A stretch of 64,000 nt of DNA, from assembly GCF_018905915.1 (NCBI RefSeq), contig NZ_CP064782.1:992001-1056000 (forward strand). Direction: 5' to 3'. A program made the translations under genes and the position numbers. The stretch comes from Azospira inquinata. Lineage in GTDB: Bacteria; Pseudomonadota; Gammaproteobacteria; Burkholderiales; Rhodocyclaceae. Below are positions 1 through 8,642 of this stretch, one piece after another. The notes below the pieces were generated by a model. It was not told where the DNA came from and searched no databases. It saw only the letters and a program-made list of their open reading frames with translations. How positions within the stretch are numbered: position 1 is the stretch's first letter; each line of letters opens with the position of its first letter.

Positions 1-183
1 GGGCAGCTCCAGTCGCCCGGCCAGGGGCTGCTGCGGGTACAAAACTGCCAAGTGGCCTGGGCCGAGCCCCCGGAGGAAGGGGGGCTCACCGGAGAGCCTC
101 CCCAGCCTGGAGCCCTGGCAGCCGACTGCCGGGTGGAGCGGCTCACCCTCCAGGCTCCCCCTCCAGGGGAGACATCACCATGA
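1..183 (+). CDS. C-terminal end of an unknown protein (partial, runs off the left edge)
   Basis: An open frame enters from the left edge and ends at TGA 181-183, giving the last 60 residues of a protein. The tail is rich in Pro, Gly and Glu, has two cysteines (in NCQVAW and DCRVERL) and no recognisable domain. The stop overlaps the next start (ATGA at 180-183), so the two genes are translationally coupled. The next gene resembles MshK, and MshJ/PilO-type genes usually precede mshK, so this may be the end of a PilO-like inner-membrane protein. That is inference from order only; the visible residues do not prove it. Confidence 0.6.
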   Translation, partial: GQLQSPGQGLLRVQNCQVAWAEPPEEGGLTGEPPQPGALAADCRVERLTLQAPPPGETSP

Positions 184-602
184 CCCGGTCCCAGGCCGAA
201 CTCCTGGCCGCCTTGCTGCTGGGCATAAGCCTGCCCGTCCCCGGGGAGGAGGAACTGGGGCGCCTTTTCTATACTCCGGAGCAGCGGCAACTGCTGGACT
301 GGCAGGCCCTGCACCCGGGAGGGGCCCCGGCACCAGCGCTGGGCGCCCCCACCCTGGTGCTGAACGGCCTGGTACAACGCTCCCGAGGCCCCCAGACCCT
401 GTGGATCAACGGTCAGGCCCTGTCCGCCCCGGGCCGGGAGGCGCCCCCGCCTTTCCGCTACCTGCCCCGGCATCCGGGAGCCCTTCTCCTGCCCGCCTCC
501 CCCCGGCGCCCGGCCCTCAGTTTCCGGGTGGGGGAAACATGGCAGCAGGGCCATGCCCGTCCCCGCTCCCTCCTGGAACCGGGCCATGCCGCCAGTCCCT
601 GA
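180..602 (+). CDS. Small exported MshK-like pilus-accessory protein
   Basis: 140 residues. Residues about 5-20 form a hydrophobic signal-like segment ending near PVPGEEE. A GRLFYTPEQR segment then leads into a central LNGLVQRSRG...LWINGQAL block. A short beta segment with a conserved 'ING' turn is the hallmark of MshK/PilP/GspC-type proteins that lie between inner-membrane pilus components and the secretin. The family is usually annotated hypothetical. It overlaps the upstream gene by 4 bases and the downstream pilin-like gene by 17, so all are probably one operon. A periplasmic accessory role in a type IV pilus or type II secretion-like machine is inferred from motif and context. Confidence 0.6.
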   Translation: MTRSQAELLAALLLGISLPVPGEEELGRLFYTPEQRQLLDWQALHPGGAPAPALGAPTLVLNGLVQRSRGPQTLWINGQALSAPGREAPPPFRYLPRHPGALLLPASPRRPALSFRVGETWQQGHARPRSLLEPGHAASP

Positions 603-2745
603 GCGGCGCTGCCCTGAAAATCGGGGGCTACGGGGCGGCCACCTTCCGCAACAAGGCGCCGCCTTGTTGCTGCTTCTGGTCCTAATGGCCGGATGGCTGG
701 CCCTGGTCCCCTGGTTTTTCCCCCGCCCCGCCAGCCCGGACCCGGCCCTGAGCCAGGCCAAGGAAGCCCTGATCGGCTTTGCCGCCACCTATCGGGATCG
801 CTATCCGGACCAGATGTTCGGCTACCTGCCCTGCCCCGACCGGGATGGGGACGGGGTGGCCGATCCCCCCTGCGGCGCCCAGGAGCAGGCCGCCATGGGC
901 TATCTGCCCTACAAGACCCTGGGGCTTCCGGCCCTCACGGACAGCCAGGGCAACTGCCTCTGGTACGGAGTGGCCGGGGGCTTCAAGGACAATCCGGCCA
1001 GTGCCACGCCCCTGAATTGGGACACGCCGGGCCAATTTCTCCTCCCTGCCCCGGCGGGCGCCACTCCCCTGGAGGGGGCCCTGGCCGCCGTGATTTTCGC
1101 CCCCGGACCGCCCCTAACCCCGCAGCGGCGCCGCCCGGGAGCGGGCAACTGCGGCGGAGATCGGGCCGAGGACTGGGCCCAATACCTGGAAAGCCTCAGC
1201 CCCGGCGCTGATCTGGCAGCCCCCCTAACCCTCCGCCCGGGACTCCCCGGCCAGGGCGACAACAATGACCGGCTGCTGGGCATCGGCACGGAGGAGCTGT
1301 TTTTCCGCCGCATCCGCCTGCGCCGGGATTTTCAGGGGCCCGGGTCGGGGCGCCGGGGCATCAACGGCTGGCTCGCCAATATCCGGGACTGCCTGCAAAG
1401 TGGGGCCGCCTTGCCCCGGCCCTCGCCCGCGGCCCCCCAGGCCGCCAATCCGGAACTGGTCACCGGCCGGATACCGGCTTCCTGCGCCAATCTGGCACCC
1501 CTGGGCTATGGCCGGGCCTTTGGCGATCACCTGTTCTACTCCCTGTGCGCCAGCAACCGGACCTGCCTCTCGGTCAATAGCCAGGCTTGCAGCGGCGCCC
1601 TGGTCTTCGCCGGGGAGCGGCAGACGGGCCAGGCACGGCAAACTCCGGCCCAGCGGGAACGGTGGGAAAACTACCTGGAAGCCCCCAATCTGACGACTCT
1701 GACCCGGACCGGACTGACCCTGGCGGGGGCCAGCACCTACACGGTCAGTGACGTGAGCCGCCCCGCCGCCCAGGACGTGGTTCTCTGCCTCAATCCACCC
1801 GCCGACCGGCTGTCCTTTGCCCAGAACATGGACAAGCTGCTGCCCGGCACGCCCTCTGGCGGCCCGTCGCCCGCCCTGGCCACCCCGGACGGCCCCCAGC
1901 AGACCCTCACCCTGGGCGCTCTGGGGGCAACCACTAGCCACGGCCTTCCCGCCGCCAGCCTATCCGGCTGTGCCTGGTTTGGGGATACCCTGGCCTTTGA
2001 CGGGGGCCTGCGCCTTTATTTTCGCTTCCAGATCAAGAAAATCGGGGAGGGCTTCACCCTGGTCCTGGCGGACGGGGAGCGGAATTCCGGGGCCGACCAT
2101 TGTGGCGGCGGGGGCGGCCTGCTGGGCTATGGGGGGCAAAGCCCGGGCAGCGGCATCGCCCCCATCCTGGCCCCCAAAATCGGTCTGGAAGTGGACACCC
2201 GGGCCAATCCGGGCTGGGCCGCCCCGAGCGCCCCCAACGGGGGACGGAACGATCCGGACAATCGGCACGCCGCCCTGGTGTTCTGGGGCAGCGCGCCCTA
2301 CCCGGCCAGCCCCGACAATCCGGGACCGGGGGACGACAATGTGCATGGGGCCGGGGCCAATCCCACCAATCCCTCCGGCCCGCCAGGGCTGGCATCTCTG
2401 GCCGCCCTCCAGGCCAGCAGCGCCGCCCAGCGGGCTTTCCACCTCCGCCTGGACGTGGTGCGCCAAAGCACCGCCCAGGGCGCCACCTTCCTGATCCAGG
2501 CCTGGATTCTGGATGTAAATCAACCCGCCCTGACCCTCCCGGTGCTGGAAGCCATGGGGGATATAAACCAGGATTTCTCCCCCCGTTTTCCCCGCCTGGC
2601 GCCGACCCTCAGCCAGACCCTGACTCTCCCTGCCCTCTCCGGGCAGGACCTCTGGCGCCGGGTGCGCCTGGGCTTTACCAATGCCCAGAGCTCGGTGGAT
2701 CAGCAAATTCTCATCACCCTGTTCGCCGCCCGCAGTCGACCATGA
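586..2745 (+). CDS. Large PilX/GspK-like minor pilin with L-type (legume) lectin-like domain
   Basis: 719 residues from ATG 586; an in-frame ATG at 553 would add 11 residues and overlap the upstream gene more. The N-terminus has a short basic stretch, then QQGAALLLLLVLMAGWLAL, a membrane helix of PilX/GspK type with no Glu at mature position 5, as in tip minor pilins. A module around residues 60-130 (FGYLPCPD...GYLPYKTLGL) resembles the next gene's product. The C-terminal part matches a legume-type lectin fold: GFTLVLADG, GGGGGLLGYGG, GLEVDT (E535 and D537) and NDPDNRHAAL, corresponding to the Mn/Ca-binding E-x-D and DP..RH motifs of legume lectins. A surface or pilus-tip glycan adhesin is likely. 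The stop overlaps the next start (ATGA). Confidence 0.7.
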   Translation: MPPVPERRCPENRGLRGGHLPQQGAALLLLLVLMAGWLALVPWFFPRPASPDPALSQAKEALIGFAATYRDRYPDQMFGYLPCPDRDGDGVADPPCGAQEQAAMGYLPYKTLGLPALTDSQGNCLWYGVAGGFKDNPASATPLNWDTPGQFLLPAPAGATPLEGALAAVIFAPGPPLTPQRRRPGAGNCGGDRAEDWAQYLESLSPGADLAAPLTLRPGLPGQGDNNDRLLGIGTEELFFRRIRLRRDFQGPGSGRRGINGWLANIRDCLQSGAALPRPSPAAPQAANPELVTGRIPASCANLAPLGYGRAFGDHLFYSLCASNRTCLSVNSQACSGALVFAGERQTGQARQTPAQRERWENYLEAPNLTTLTRTGLTLAGASTYTVSDVSRPAAQDVVLCLNPPADRLSFAQNMDKLLPGTPSGGPSPALATPDGPQQTLTLGALGATTSHGLPAASLSGCAWFGDTLAFDGGLRLYFRFQIKKIGEGFTLVLADGERNSGADHCGGGGGLLGYGGQSPGSGIAPILAPKIGLEVDTRANPGWAAPSAPNGGRNDPDNRHAALVFWGSAPYPASPDNPGPGDDNVHGAGANPTNPSGPPGLASLAALQASSAAQRAFHLRLDVVRQSTAQGATFLIQAWILDVNQPALTLPVLEAMGDINQDFSPRFPRLAPTLSQTLTLPALSGQDLWRRVRLGFTNAQSSVDQQILITLFAARSRP

Positions 2746-3488
2746 ACCACCCCCGCCCAACCCCGCCCCAGCCCTTCATGACCGGCTTTTCCCTGGTGGA
2801 ACTGGCCCTGGTCCTCATCGTTGCCGCCCTCCTGGCGGGCAGCCTGATGACCGCCGCCCGGGGGCAACGGGACCAGACCGCCCGCCAGCAGACCCAGCAG
2901 CAACTGGTGGACGCCCAGGAAGCCCTGCTGGGCTTTTTCCTCGCCCAGGGCCGTTTCCCCTGCCCCATGCCCCCGGGCCAGGGGGGCGTTGCCCGGGAAA
3001 TGCCCGAGGGGGGCGGGGATTGCCTGGCTTGGAGCGGCTATCTGCCCGGCACTACCCTGGGCCTGGGGCCCACGGATGAAGCGGGTTATGTGCTGGATGC
3101 CTGGGGCCAGCGCCTGCACTATCAGGTCAGCAGCGTTGCCATTGGCGCCCAGAGCCACGGTTTCACCACCGCCAACGGCCTGCGCAGTAACTGGGCCTCC
3201 CTGGCCGCCCCTCCGGCCCCGGACCTCTGGGTCTGCCCCGGGGCCGATACCTGTAGCACCACCACCGCCCTGACCCGGGAAGGGCTGGTGGTGGTTTTTT
3301 CCACCGGGGCCAACGGGGAAACGCCCCGGGGGGCGGACGAAACGGCCAATCTGGATGGGGACAACCGCCTGGTCAGCCACCCGCCCACCCCGGCGGACCA
3401 TCCCCAGGGGGCCTTTGATGACCAGCTGCTCTGGCTCTCCCCGGTGATTCTCTACAGCCGTCTCACGGCGGCGGGGCGGCTCCCTTGA
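2742..3488 (+). CDS. Prepilin-type pseudopilin
   Basis: 248 residues from ATG 2742, which overlaps the previous stop. The class III prepilin signal is clear: a leader ending in TG, then FSLVELALVLIVAALLAG with Glu at mature position 5, so it should be cut by a PilD-type peptidase such as the one at 41957-42814. The globular part has GRFPCPMPPGQGG, a later Cys in GGGDCLAW, and GYLPGTTLGLGPTD, the same order of motifs as the N-terminal module of the lectin protein upstream. Two more cysteines occur in WVCPGADTC. It probably assembles with the upstream lectin pilin; the exact pilus type is not evident from the sequence. Confidence 0.8.
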   Translation: MNHPRPTPPQPFMTGFSLVELALVLIVAALLAGSLMTAARGQRDQTARQQTQQQLVDAQEALLGFFLAQGRFPCPMPPGQGGVAREMPEGGGDCLAWSGYLPGTTLGLGPTDEAGYVLDAWGQRLHYQVSSVAIGAQSHGFTTANGLRSNWASLAAPPAPDLWVCPGADTCSTTTALTREGLVVVFSTGANGETPRGADETANLDGDNRLVSHPPTPADHPQGAFDDQLLWLSPVILYSRLTAAGRLP

Positions 3489-3561
3489 CCCGACCCGGAG
3501 GGGGCTGTCAGTATTGTTGCGTCACCTCTCTCTTTTCCCGACGCCGCCGCGCTCTTTCTTC

Positions 3562-4833
3562 ATGACCTTCGGTTCAGGCTTTCGCCATTCCCTGGAGACC
3601 CTGGGCATTCGCCCGGAAGACCCGCCCGCCCTGCAAACCGGCAAACTGATCCTGGTCCTGGCCACCGTGCTGGTCTGCGCCGCCGCCATGGCCTGGACCC
3701 TGCTCTACAGCTACCTGGCCCCCCAACTGCCCCTGGGCACCGCCCTGGTCTTTCAAGGCCTGCTTCTGGGCAACCTGGCCTTTTTCCTCAAAAACGGCAA
3801 TTTCCCCCTCTTCCGCCTCACCCAGCTGGGCCTCTTCATGGTGCTGCCCTTTGTCGCCCAATGGCGCCTGGGCAATTTCATCAACGGCAGCGGCATCAGC
3901 CTGTGGGGACTGCTGGGGCCCATCGGCGTCATTCTGGTCTCCGGGGTAAAAAAGTCCGCCCCTTGGTTCATCGCCTACCTGCTCCTCACCCTGCTCACCG
4001 GGATCTGGGACATTCTCCAGACTTCCCTGCCGGGCCACGGCCCCGTGGCCATTCCGGAAGCCACCCAGCTGATTTTCTTCACCCTCAATTTCGCCTGTGT
4101 TTCCTCCATCGCCTACCTCATGCTGCGCTTCGCCGCCCAGGAAAAGGACCGGATCCAGGCCCGCATGGAAGACACCCTGCACATGCTGGAGCAGGAGCAG
4201 GAACGGGCCGAAGCCCTGCTCCTCAACGTGCTGCCCGAGCCCGTGGCCAAGCGCCTCAAATACGAAGACGCCATCATTGCGGACGGCTTCGCCGAGGTGT
4301 CGGTCATGTTCGTGGATATCGTCAATTTCACCCGGGTGGCGGAAGGCCTTTCGCCCCAGCAGGTGTTTTCCATGCTCAACCGGATTTTTTCCTCCCTGGA
4401 CGAGCTGGCCGAGTCCTTCGGTCTGGAAAAAATCAAAACCATCGGGGACGCCTACATGGTGGCCGGGGGCTTGAACGGGGATCAGGGGCCTTACACCCAG
4501 GCCATGGCCAGCATGGCCCTGGCCATCCAGGAACTGCTGCACCGGGATTTCGACATCAACCGCATGCATCTGGAAGTCCGCATCGGCATTGCCACGGGGC
4601 CGGTGGTGGCCGGGGTGGTGGGCAAGAAGAAATTCATCTACGACCTGTGGGGCGACACGGTGAATACGGCCAGCCGCATTTCCAGCGAAGGCTCCCCGGG
4701 CAATATTCTGGTGGATGCCCCCACCTACCAGCGCCTAGCCAGCCAATTCTCCTTTGCCCCGGCGGAAACCCTGGAACTCAAGGGCAAAGGCCCGGTCCCA
4801 GTGTACCGGCTGCAGGCCCCCTCCAACCTTTAG
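3562..4833 (+). CDS. Membrane class III adenylate cyclase
   Basis: 423 residues from ATG 3562 (a TTG at 3514 would add 16). Residues about 25-200 contain roughly six hydrophobic segments, a helical linker follows (about 205-235), and the cyclase catalytic domain runs from about 245 to 415. Metal-binding Asp252 (FVDIVNFT) and Asp296 (GDAYM) are present. The adenine-selecting pair is Lys292 (KIKTIG) and Asp361 (DLWGDTVN), with Asn368 and Arg372 stabilising the transition state, so ATP rather than GTP is the expected substrate. The product would be cAMP made at the inner membrane. It sits between two pilin genes, so a link to pilus regulation is possible but unproven. Confidence 0.85.
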   Translation: MTFGSGFRHSLETLGIRPEDPPALQTGKLILVLATVLVCAAAMAWTLLYSYLAPQLPLGTALVFQGLLLGNLAFFLKNGNFPLFRLTQLGLFMVLPFVAQWRLGNFINGSGISLWGLLGPIGVILVSGVKKSAPWFIAYLLLTLLTGIWDILQTSLPGHGPVAIPEATQLIFFTLNFACVSSIAYLMLRFAAQEKDRIQARMEDTLHMLEQEQERAEALLLNVLPEPVAKRLKYEDAIIADGFAEVSVMFVDIVNFTRVAEGLSPQQVFSMLNRIFSSLDELAESFGLEKIKTIGDAYMVAGGLNGDQGPYTQAMASMALAIQELLHRDFDINRMHLEVRIGIATGPVVAGVVGKKKFIYDLWGDTVNTASRISSEGSPGNILVDAPTYQRLASQFSFAPAETLELKGKGPVPVYRLQAPSNL

Positions 4834-4909
4834 CGGGGCCGGTAGTTCCGACAAAAATATTTATATGGCATTATTTTGACCTCCTCTTCTCTCCTGCTGG
4901 AGGCGGTCC

Positions 4910-5545
4910 ATGCCCACCCGGAACCGGGGTTTTACCCTCATCGAAATCGCCATTGTGCTGGTCATCATCGGTCTCCTGCTGGGCGGGGTGCTCAAGGGCC
5001 AGGAGCTGATTACCCAGGCCAAGATTCGCAACATCGCCAATGACCTGAACGGCTTGTCCGCCGGCATCCTGTCCTACCAGGACCGGTACCGGCGCCTGCC
5101 CGGGGACGACCCGGGAGCCACCCGCTGGAGCCTGATTACCGCCCCGGGCAACGGCAACAGCATCATCGAAGGAAGCTATCAGGACACGGATGCCGCCCAG
5201 GAAAGCCGCCTGTTCTGGGCGGAAATGCGCCTGGCCGGTTTTCTCGCCGGGAACACGGCCACCCTGGCCGCCGCCACCCAACCGGCCACCAACGCGGCCA
5301 ACGGGATCATGGGGGTGCAATGGGGCGCCCTGGGCCTTTCCGGCCTGGTGGTCTGTTCCGGCAATCTGCCGGCCAAGGTCGCCCAGGCCCTGGATGCCCA
5401 GTTCGACGACGGGGCTCCGGCCACCGGCAATCTCCGGGCAAAACTGGAAACCACCGTCCCCACCAGCGTGGGCGCGGGGGAAAGCCCGGCGGGGAATTAC
5501 CAGGACAACAACACCAATCTCTACGTGGTCTGCAAGAGTGTCTGA
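4910..5545 (+). CDS. Type IV pilin-like protein (prepilin)
   Basis: 211 residues. Very short leader MPTRNRG, then FTLIEIAIVLVIIGLLLGGVL with Glu at mature position 5: a textbook class III prepilin signal. The globular part begins QELITQAKIRNIANDLN, carries LPGDDPGA and has cysteines in VVCSGN and YVVCKSV that could form the C-terminal disulfide loop of type IV pilins. A strong ribosome site (ggagg) precedes the ATG. The gene is separated from the cyclase by 76 bases, so it may be transcribed alone. It ends 21 bases before the convergent antiporter gene. It could be a pilus subunit or a T2SS-like pseudopilin. Confidence 0.8.
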   Translation: MPTRNRGFTLIEIAIVLVIIGLLLGGVLKGQELITQAKIRNIANDLNGLSAGILSYQDRYRRLPGDDPGATRWSLITAPGNGNSIIEGSYQDTDAAQESRLFWAEMRLAGFLAGNTATLAAATQPATNAANGIMGVQWGALGLSGLVVCSGNLPAKVAQALDAQFDDGAPATGNLRAKLETTVPTSVGAGESPAGNYQDNNTNLYVVCKSV

Positions 5546-5566
5546 GCTGGGCCCGACCTCCGCCCC

Positions 5567-7531
5567 TCAGCCTTTCAGGAGGCGCCGCTCCGCCCCATCC
5601 AGGGCCTCGTCGGTGCCGAGGAGCACCACCACATCCCCGGCCAGAAAACGGGTTTCGGGCAGGGGCTCCATGGCCCGAATGTCCCGGCGGCGAATGGCGC
5701 TCACCTCCACCCCCAGGGGCGCCAGAGCCAGTTCCCCGATGCTTTTGCCCACCCCGTAAGCCCCTTCGGGCAACACGATGGAATGGAGACGGGATTCCTG
5801 GCCTTCCGGCTCCTCCTCTCCCCGCAGACCGCCCTTAAAAAAGCCCCGCAGCAGTTTGTAGCGCTTGGCCCGAATGGCCCGCAGGCGCCGCAACACCCGC
5901 TTCATAGGCACCCCGAGCAGCACCAGGGCGTGGGAGCCCAGCATCAGGCTGGCTTCCAGGGATTCGGCCACCACCTCCGCCGCCCCGGCCCGGGACAGGA
6001 CTTCCAGACTGCCCTCGTCCGCCGCCCGTACAATGACCGGCAGGTCCGCCTTGATTTCCCGGGCATGGAAAAGAATTTTTTCCGCCATGGCCACATTGGC
6101 AAAACTGACAATGATGACGCTGGCCCGGGCCGCCCCCACGGCCATGAGGTTTTCCCGCTGGGAAGCGTCCCCATAGACCACGTTTTCCCCGGCGGCGGCG
6201 GCCTCCTGAACCCGTTCCGGGTCCAGGTCCAGGGCCACGTAGGACACTCCTTCCTGGGCCAGATAGCGGGCCAGGTACTGGCCGCTGCGGCCAAAGCCGC
6301 AGATGATGGCGTGTTTTTCCGTGGCCATGGTCTGGGCCGCCATGCGGGTCAGGGCCATGGAACGGAGCATCCATTCGCTGCGGGCGAAGCGCAGCACAAT
6401 TTTCTCGCTGAACTGGACGATCAAAGGCGCCAGAAGCAGGGACAGCACCAGCACGGACAGGGTTACCTGCAACACCCGGGCGGGCAGCAGGTGGGCGTCG
6501 GCAATGTCCGTGAGGAGCACAAAGCCGAACTCCCCCCCAGCGCACAACCACAGGCCTGAGCGCATGGCATTGCCCGGAGTCGCCCCAAAAGCCCGGGAGA
6601 GCAGGGCCACAATGCCGAACTTGGCAGCCAGCAGGGCTACCAGCCCGGCGGCTACCCAGGGCAGGGCGCGCAAAACCTCGTGGAGATCCAGCAACATGCC
6701 CACGGTAATGAAAAACAGGCCCATGAGCACATCCCGGAAAGGCTTAATGTCCTCTTCCACCTGATACCGGTATTCGGTTTCCGATATCAACATCCCGGCC
6801 ACAAAGGCCCCCAGGGCCAGGGACAGACCCGCCATTTCCGTAATGTGGGCCAGCCCCAGGGTGATGAGGAGAATGTTGAGGATAAAGAGTTCCGCCGACT
6901 TGCCCCGGGCCACGATGAAAAACCAGGGCCGCACCAGTTTTTGCCCGAGGAACAAGACCACGGTCAGCACCCCCGCCGCCTTGAGCAGGGCCCAGGCCAA
7001 TTCCAGGGCCATGGCGGAAGGGGGCTGGGTAAAGGCGGGAATCAGAATCAACAGGGGCACCACGGCCAGATCCTGGAACAGGAGCACCCCCAGCACCTCC
7101 CGGCCATGGGGAGATTCCAGCTCCATGCGCTCGGCCAGGAGCTTGGAAAGCACGGCGGTGGAAGACATGGCTACGGCGCCCCCCAGGGCCACCCCGCCCT
7201 GCCAGGACAATCCCAGCCCCAGGGCCAGGGCCGCTGCCACCGCCATGGTCAGCAGCACCTGGGCCATGCCCAGGCCAAACACCAGGCGCTTCATGGCGTA
7301 GAGCTTGGGCAGGGAAAATTCCAGGCCAATGGAGAACATGAGGAACACCACCCCGAATTCCGCCAGATGCTCCGCCCCCCGCACGTCCTTCATGATGGAG
7401 AAGGCGTGGGGACCCACCACCACTCCCACCACCAGGTAGCCCAGGATGGGAGGCAGACCCAGGCGGCGGAAAAAGATCACCACCAGAACGACGGCCAGCA
7501 GGAGGAAGAGGAGAAATTGCAGGGAGTGCAT
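5567..7531 (-). CDS. CPA2-family K+/H+ antiporter with RCK domain (KefB-like)
   Basis: 654 residues. The first ~385 residues form about 12-13 membrane segments of a Na+/H+ exchanger fold, starting MHSLQFLLFLLLAV. From about residue 405 there is a TrkA-N nucleotide-binding (RCK) domain with IICGFGRSGQYLARYL, and a TrkA-C domain occupies the last ~90 residues (VLPEGAYGVGKSIGEL). Full-length KefB/KefC/YbaL architecture. It should exchange K+ (or Na+) for H+ across the inner membrane under control of a bound nucleotide. It is divergent from kdsD with about 100 bases between, an arrangement common in betaproteobacteria. Substrate ion cannot be told from the sequence. Confidence 0.88.
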   Translation of the reverse strand: MHSLQFLLFLLLAVVLVVIFFRRLGLPPILGYLVVGVVVGPHAFSIMKDVRGAEHLAEFGVVFLMFSIGLEFSLPKLYAMKRLVFGLGMAQVLLTMAVAAALALGLGLSWQGGVALGGAVAMSSTAVLSKLLAERMELESPHGREVLGVLLFQDLAVVPLLILIPAFTQPPSAMALELAWALLKAAGVLTVVLFLGQKLVRPWFFIVARGKSAELFILNILLITLGLAHITEMAGLSLALGAFVAGMLISETEYRYQVEEDIKPFRDVLMGLFFITVGMLLDLHEVLRALPWVAAGLVALLAAKFGIVALLSRAFGATPGNAMRSGLWLCAGGEFGFVLLTDIADAHLLPARVLQVTLSVLVLSLLLAPLIVQFSEKIVLRFARSEWMLRSMALTRMAAQTMATEKHAIICGFGRSGQYLARYLAQEGVSYVALDLDPERVQEAAAAGENVVYGDASQRENLMAVGAARASVIIVSFANVAMAEKILFHAREIKADLPVIVRAADEGSLEVLSRAGAAEVVAESLEASLMLGSHALVLLGVPMKRVLRRLRAIRAKRYKLLRGFFKGGLRGEEEPEGQESRLHSIVLPEGAYGVGKSIGELALAPLGVEVSAIRRRDIRAMEPLPETRFLAGDVVVLLGTDEALDGAERRLLKG

Positions 7532-7598
7532 GGAAAGACTAGGCGTAGGGGGTGAAACCGCAGGGCGGAGGGCCCGGCCGGGGGGCCTCCGTGGGCAA

Positions 7599-7607
7599 TG
7601 GTATACT
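7599..7607 (+). promoter_or_regulatory. Extended -10 promoter element upstream of kdsD
   Basis: The sequence TGGTATACT gives a TG-N-TATACT extended -10 box, 28 bases before the kdsD start. No good -35 lies at the expected distance, which is usual for extended -10 promoters. It would drive the kdsD-kdsC-lptC-lptA operon. Confidence 0.45.
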
Positions 7608-7634
7608 GCAACGCATCATAATCGCTGTCAGAAC

Positions 7635-8642
7635 ATGAACCAAATTTCTCCCAGTCCGGAACACCCGATCCAGCCCAGCCCCCGGGCCCTGGACCTGGCC
7701 CGTCAGGTGCTGCGCATCGAGGCCGATGCGGTGGCCGGACTCATTCCCCGCATCGACGACGCCTTTCTCCGGGCCGTGGGCCTGGTGCTCAATTGCCGGG
7801 GCCGGGTGATCGTCAGCGGCATGGGGAAATCCGGCCACATCGCCCGGAAAATCGCCTCCACCCTGGCCAGCACCGGCACCCCGGCCTACTTCGTCCATCC
7901 CGGGGAAGCCAGCCACGGGGATCTGGGCATGATTCTTCGGGAAGACCTGGTCATCGCCCTCTCCAATTCGGGGGAAAGCGACGAACTGCTGGCCATCCTG
8001 CCCAGCGTCAAACGTCAGGGCGCCAAGCTGGTGGCCATCACCGGCCATCCGGAGTCCACTCTGGCCCGGGAGGCTGACGTACACCTGAACGGGGCCGTAG
8101 CCCAGGAAGCCTGTCCCCTCAATCTGGCCCCCACCGCCAGCACCACCGCTGCCCTGGCCCTGGGCGACGCCCTGGCGGTGGCCCTGCTGGACGCCAAGGG
8201 TTTCGGCCCGGAAGACTTCGCCCGCTCCCATCCGGGGGGCGCCCTGGGGCGCAAGCTCCTCACCCATGTACGAGACGTGATGCGCCCCGGCCCGGAAGTG
8301 CCCCAGGTGCGACCGGAAGCTTCCCTGGCGGAAGCGGTCCTGGCCATTTCCCGGGGCGGCTTGGGCATGACCACGGTCACCGATCCAGAGGGCCGGGTGC
8401 TGGGCATTTTCACCGACGGGGATTTGCGCCGGGCTTTTGAACGGGATGTGGATCTGCGCCGGGTGCCCATCGGTCAGGTCATGAGCGTCCAGCCCCGCAG
8501 CATCCGGGAAGACAAGCTGGCCGTGGAGGCGGTGGAAATGATGGAACGGCACAAGATCAGCCAACTGCTGGTCACGGACGCAACGGGGCACCTCCTGGGG
8601 GCCCTGAACATGCATGACCTGTTCCAGGCCAAGGTGATCTGA
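7635..8642 (+). CDS. kdsD: Arabinose-5-phosphate isomerase KdsD
   Basis: 335 residues from ATG 7635. An N-terminal SIS sugar-isomerase domain (about 40-175) contains GMGKSGHIARK near residue 63 and ALSNSGESDE, followed by a pair of CBS domains (about 215-335). This is the standard architecture of the enzyme that turns ribulose 5-phosphate into arabinose 5-phosphate, the first step to Kdo for lipopolysaccharide. The stop overlaps the kdsC start (TGATG), and the next three genes continue the Kdo/LPS pathway, so the assignment as KdsD rather than a paralogue such as GutQ is well supported. Confidence 0.93.
   Translation: MNQISPSPEHPIQPSPRALDLARQVLRIEADAVAGLIPRIDDAFLRAVGLVLNCRGRVIVSGMGKSGHIARKIASTLASTGTPAYFVHPGEASHGDLGMILREDLVIALSNSGESDELLAILPSVKRQGAKLVAITGHPESTLAREADVHLNGAVAQEACPLNLAPTASTTAALALGDALAVALLDAKGFGPEDFARSHPGGALGRKLLTHVRDVMRPGPEVPQVRPEASLAEAVLAISRGGLGMTTVTDPEGRVLGIFTDGDLRRAFERDVDLRRVPIGQVMSVQPRSIREDKLAVEAVEMMERHKISQLLVTDATGHLLGALNMHDLFQAKVI

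Noticed and set aside
3514..3561. TTG start extending the cyclase by 16 residues
   Set aside because: The extension is not hydrophobic or conserved-looking, and ATG 3562 is closer to the first membrane helix.
4860..4885. A sigma-54-like TGGCA...TTGA upstream of the pilin at 4910
   Set aside because: Pilin promoters are often sigma-54 dependent, but the invariant GG-N10-GC spacing is not met.
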